Both the position numbers and the translations under genes were made by a program. A stretch of DNA of 11,304 nt from the NCBI GenBank assembly GCA_016748015.1, contig JAAOMT010000260.1, positions 1 through 11,304 of the forward strand. Direction: 5' to 3'. Positions 8,656 through 11,304 of this stretch are shown piece after piece; positions within the stretch are counted from its first letter, which is position 1; each line of letters starts with the position of its first letter. This DNA comes from Geosiphon pyriformis (Eukaryota > Glomeromycota > Glomeromycetes > Archaeosporales > Geosiphonaceae). Under the pieces are notes generated by a model that saw nothing but the letters and a program-made list of their open reading frames with translations, had not been told where the DNA came from and made no database searches.

Positions 8656-8845
8656 CCCCGTGATTGTATCAAGTGAAATCTGCGATAAATAGACATTTTT
8701 TAAGAACAATGGCACCTTTTGAGAGCAGACCCAATTGAAAGTACTGTAAAGTTGACCAAACGAAGTAACGCAACTTTGAATGGAAAATTCAAACAAGTAA
8801 TACTTTTATTATTGAAACAGGTAAGTTTAAAAATAGAGATCCTTC

Positions 8846-8851
8846 TTTATT
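8846..8851 (-). promoter_or_regulatory. Poly(A) signal of gene C
   Basis: AATAAA on the minus strand lies 33 nt past the gene C stop codon at 8884-8886. It is a canonical polyadenylation signal in a plausible position, which supports the choice of that stop as the original end of the gene. Confidence 0.5.
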
Positions 8852-8883
8852 ACATATAGCGATCAGTTTTTATTGCAAAAAAC

Positions 8884-10751
8884 TTAAATCTTTCCATAGA
8901 TGACAAAATCCATTGTATAACCACTTTTAGGAGGAGGACGCGAACTTCCAATTGCCATTGCCCTTGCTTTGTAGGTTTTTTGCAGCCCATCGTACTGATA
9001 CCAGCCAGAATTTTTAACATTTTCGAACGAACATCGGCAATATGATCGATGCCGCTACAAAAAGAAACTCCCATCAGGCGATATCTATATTAAAAAATTA
9101 ATAAATAAAGACAGTAAGTGATAAACTTAATTCAAATTTACCTTTGTTTTGTAATTTGATTTCCTTTAGGAAAATTGATTTCTTCTGGTAAATCTTTGTT
9201 CTGAAGAGACGTCTTTTCATTAATAGTGCTAATTCCCGTAACATTGATAACAAGGATCAGAGGCAGTCGCTGGTCGATTTGTCTTTTTGATACAGTATCA
9301 CCTGTGCATCGATAAAAATACCTAAAAAAAGGTTAGAATGCAAAGCGAATAAGAGGAAAAAATATAGACACTTTACTCAAGCTTTCCAGTCTCCAATGAT
9401 ACGCATTTTTTAGTCATATAAGCATTTGTGGGAACGTTTTTTGGAGCCTCTCCATCTGTCGATTTAAATTCTAATCCGCATGCAATAACAAGTGTTCAAG
9501 GCAAGACTCAAAATAATCATTTCCTGATAATACCGGAACATGCGGTTTTCTACAAATTAAATTATGTGCATTAATATAAATATATCGACTGTAGCAAATG
9601 AAAAAAATAAGCAAAAATGTCGCGTAAAATAAAAGATATATAATGAACTTACATTAGAGTAATATCGAAACAATTCACTGCGAATAAGACTTTCTTTGGG
9701 CAGTTGTCAGAGCTGCACGTGGTCGTTATTGTACTTTTGACAACAAGAAGATTCTGGTCCAAGGAGTCATGAAAAAACTGTTCAAAAATCGTTCCGAAAG
9801 CCCTCCGAATAAATCCAACTGTTCTTCTTTCATTAAATTCGCAATCCAAAGAATCTTGGCTTCAATCCATCGTTTCTGTTTCATGAGCTCAAAAACGCGA
9901 AGAAGACGAATTGTTTGCGAAGTTGGTTTAATTTCAGCGAAATAAACGGCTTGTTTATAAATATTTTGGCTGCCGAAGGCGCTTTGAATTAAGGTTAGAC
10001 TTGTATCCACTGGACACGTGGAAATTAAGCGCAAACCTCCATGATTTCCACCATATGGCATCGTATGAACAATCGAATTGCCATAAGAATCTTTGTCTAC
10101 TGGAGCTGACTGCATAGAGACGACTTGCTTCTTCAATTATTGAGTTATAAATTTATTATTGGAGAAGAAAGATCATAAAAAAAGCAGTCATATTACCTTC
10201 AATTTTTTTTAATGGCTCATCAGCTAATTGAAGAGTGTTGCTCAGTATTACCATCTTCAAAGGTAATATCTACAATTATTTTGCCATCGCCAATAACCTC
10301 AGCGATCTGTGCTTTGTAATAAGGTCTGTCTAAAACTGTATCCTGAAGCTGAATGGATTCTTGTTGTATTAATCGGGTTTTCCTTTTATTTTTAGGACCT
10401 CTCTTTTAGGGTAATCTAAGCTCGTTTTCAGCGCGGCCATTAGCATCCCTCTGACGAAGATAAGACTCGAGAGAACTGGTTGTAGATGATTCGGCGGCAG
10501 ACCTACGTAGAAAAGACAGATTATTATATAGACTGTATAACATAAATTATTGCCTTTGCAATTTATATTTGTAAGAGAAAATGATATATCAATATTAGTA
10601 TTAAAAGCAATTAAAAAAACTAACGAGATATTTACTTTTGAAACGTAGATTCACTAAAAGTAAAAGTAAACCATTATTATATATATAAAATTAAACCAAA
10701 TTAATAGAAGCTTTACCTCTCTATCTTAGACTCTTTAATAATTAGACAACC
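8884..10751 (-). pseudogene. Gene C: USP-like cysteine peptidase with Tudor-like and basic segments, broken
   Basis: Exons in transcript order: about 10751-10717 (5' end lost), 10653-10636 (18-nt micro-exon), 10502-10197, about 10131-9653, 9549-9377, 9321-9142 and 9084-8884. Most junctions are in phase. The third holds a basic KRGPKNKRK patch (AT-hook or nuclear-localisation type), then YYKAQIAEVIGDGKIIVDITFEDG cut short here as a Tudor-like pattern. The fourth holds the putative Cys box TCPVDTSLTLIQ (Cys codon 10014-10016) and a CSSDNC knuckle. Later come LPLILVINV, as in the Leu-Pro-rich strand of ubiquitin-specific proteases (C19), YRLMGVSFCSGIDHIADV (likely His codon 9042-9044) and WYQYDGL. 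Together these give a USP-type order of Cys box, zinc knuckle and His/Asp box. Damage: TAA at 10406-10408; frame changes near 10220, between 9793 and 9809, near 9485 and near 9025. The intron between 10196 and about 10131 could not be placed. It could have acted on ubiquitin or SUMO in the nucleus; that is inference. Confidence 0.65.
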
Positions 10752-10752
10752 A

Positions 10753-11304
10753 ACTGTGAAAGAGAGGATGAAATCACCACTCTCGGCACTCAATTACCGG
10801 TAGAGATCGTTCACAAAGTCCATTCAAAAATGAATGGTACGAAAAAAGAGGTATATTCCACCCTCTCTCCCCTCCTGGGGTAAGGTAGAAACCTAGCCAA
10901 AAGATTCCGTACCACTTGCAAAAGAAATGAAACACCCAATGCAACCACTGTGAAAGAGAGGATGAAATCACCACTCTCGACACTCAATTACCGGTAGAGA
11001 TCGTTCACAAAGTCCATTCAAAAATGAATGGTACGAAAAAAGAGGTATATTCCACCCTCTCTCCCCTCCTGGGGTAAGGTAGAAACCTAGCCAAAAGATT
11101 CCGTACCACTTGCAAAAGAAATGAAACACCCAATGCAACCACTGTGAAAGAGAGGATGAAATCACCACTCTCGACACTCAATTACCGGTAGAGATCGTTC
11201 ACAAAGTCCATTCAAAAATGAATGGTACGAAAAAAGAGGTATATTCCACCCTCTCTCCCCTCCTGGGGTAAGGTAGAAACCTATCCAAAAGATTCCGTAC
11301 CACT
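10753..11304. repeat. 194-bp tandem satellite, at least 2.8 copies, runs off the window
   Basis: Units start at 10753, 10947 and 11141; the third is cut by the window edge. Copies are almost identical: the differences I found are G at 10786 versus A at 10980, and G at 11090 versus T at 11284. Each unit contains nested inverted repeats. In unit 1 these are TACCGGTA (10795-10802), CCATTCA/TGAATGG around a 4-nt loop (10820-10837), TGGTACG/CGTACCA (10835-10841 with 10908-10914) and CCCC-TCCT-GGGG (10869-10880). A minus-strand frame of 69 codons recurs in each copy, but it is longer than the 194-bp period and the period is not a multiple of three, so it is not a gene. GC content is higher than the surroundings. 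No transposase or target-site duplication is visible. Confidence 0.9.

Noticed and set aside
10774-11177. Repeated 69-codon minus-strand frames in the satellite
   Set aside because: They recur because the DNA repeats. The frame (210 nt) is longer than the 194-bp unit and the period is not a multiple of three, so no coherent protein repeat exists.
1-11304. tRNA or rRNA genes
   Set aside because: I looked for tRNA box A/box B patterns and conserved rRNA segments on both strands and saw none I could support.

Overview
The window reads as AT-rich nuclear DNA from a fungus, most likely an early-diverging one; Mucorales/Mucoromycotina is my best guess. The evidence is many short spliceosomal introns (mostly 59-103 nt) with GTAAGT-like donors and TAG/CAG acceptors, one with a TACTAAT-like branch site (5138-5196). 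Nothing here looks bacterial: there are no operons or ribosome binding sites, and the uninterrupted ORFs are only exon fragments. The lineage call also rests on recollection of similar unnamed proteins and was not tested by any search.

Layout. 1-2523 is AT-rich and nearly gene-free, with a possible 3' coding tail at the left edge. A C-terminal remnant of a pirin/quercetinase-like cupin lies on the minus strand at 2524-2745. A 28/29-bp tandem repeat (2894-2978) and a short promoter precede gene A (3099-5483, plus strand). Gene A splices cleanly into 10 exons and 567 aa. It has an N-terminal SDxWxGLxGAW module and a C-terminal domain with the spaced P-D...E-x-K signature of PD-(D/E)XK nuclease folds. 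After a 0.9-kb AT-rich spacer with an 11-bp inverted repeat comes a decayed LAT-type amino-acid permease (6404-7256, plus).

Gene B (7467-8491, minus) is a shortened paralogue of A. It keeps the same promoter block, exon 1, intron 1 and N-terminal module, and has a related C-terminal domain with a conserved intron position. It lacks the roughly 270-residue middle of A and carries T-D...E-V-S where A has P-D...E-V-K. Upstream of B are short tandem repeats, then gene C (8884-10751, minus). C is a broken multi-exon gene for a ubiquitin-specific-protease-like cysteine peptidase with an upstream basic, AT-hook-like patch and a Tudor-like segment. It has one in-frame stop and at least four frame breaks. 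Its 5' part ends against a 194-bp tandem satellite (10753-11304) that runs off the right edge.

Overall this is a repeat-rich accessory region: one apparently intact gene (A), one shortened but possibly expressed paralogue (B), three decayed genes and a satellite. The most interesting unit is the A/B pair, a multi-exon family with a nuclease-like motif whose members share promoter and first-intron sequence as well as protein sequence. No cooperation between the genes can be shown from sequence alone.
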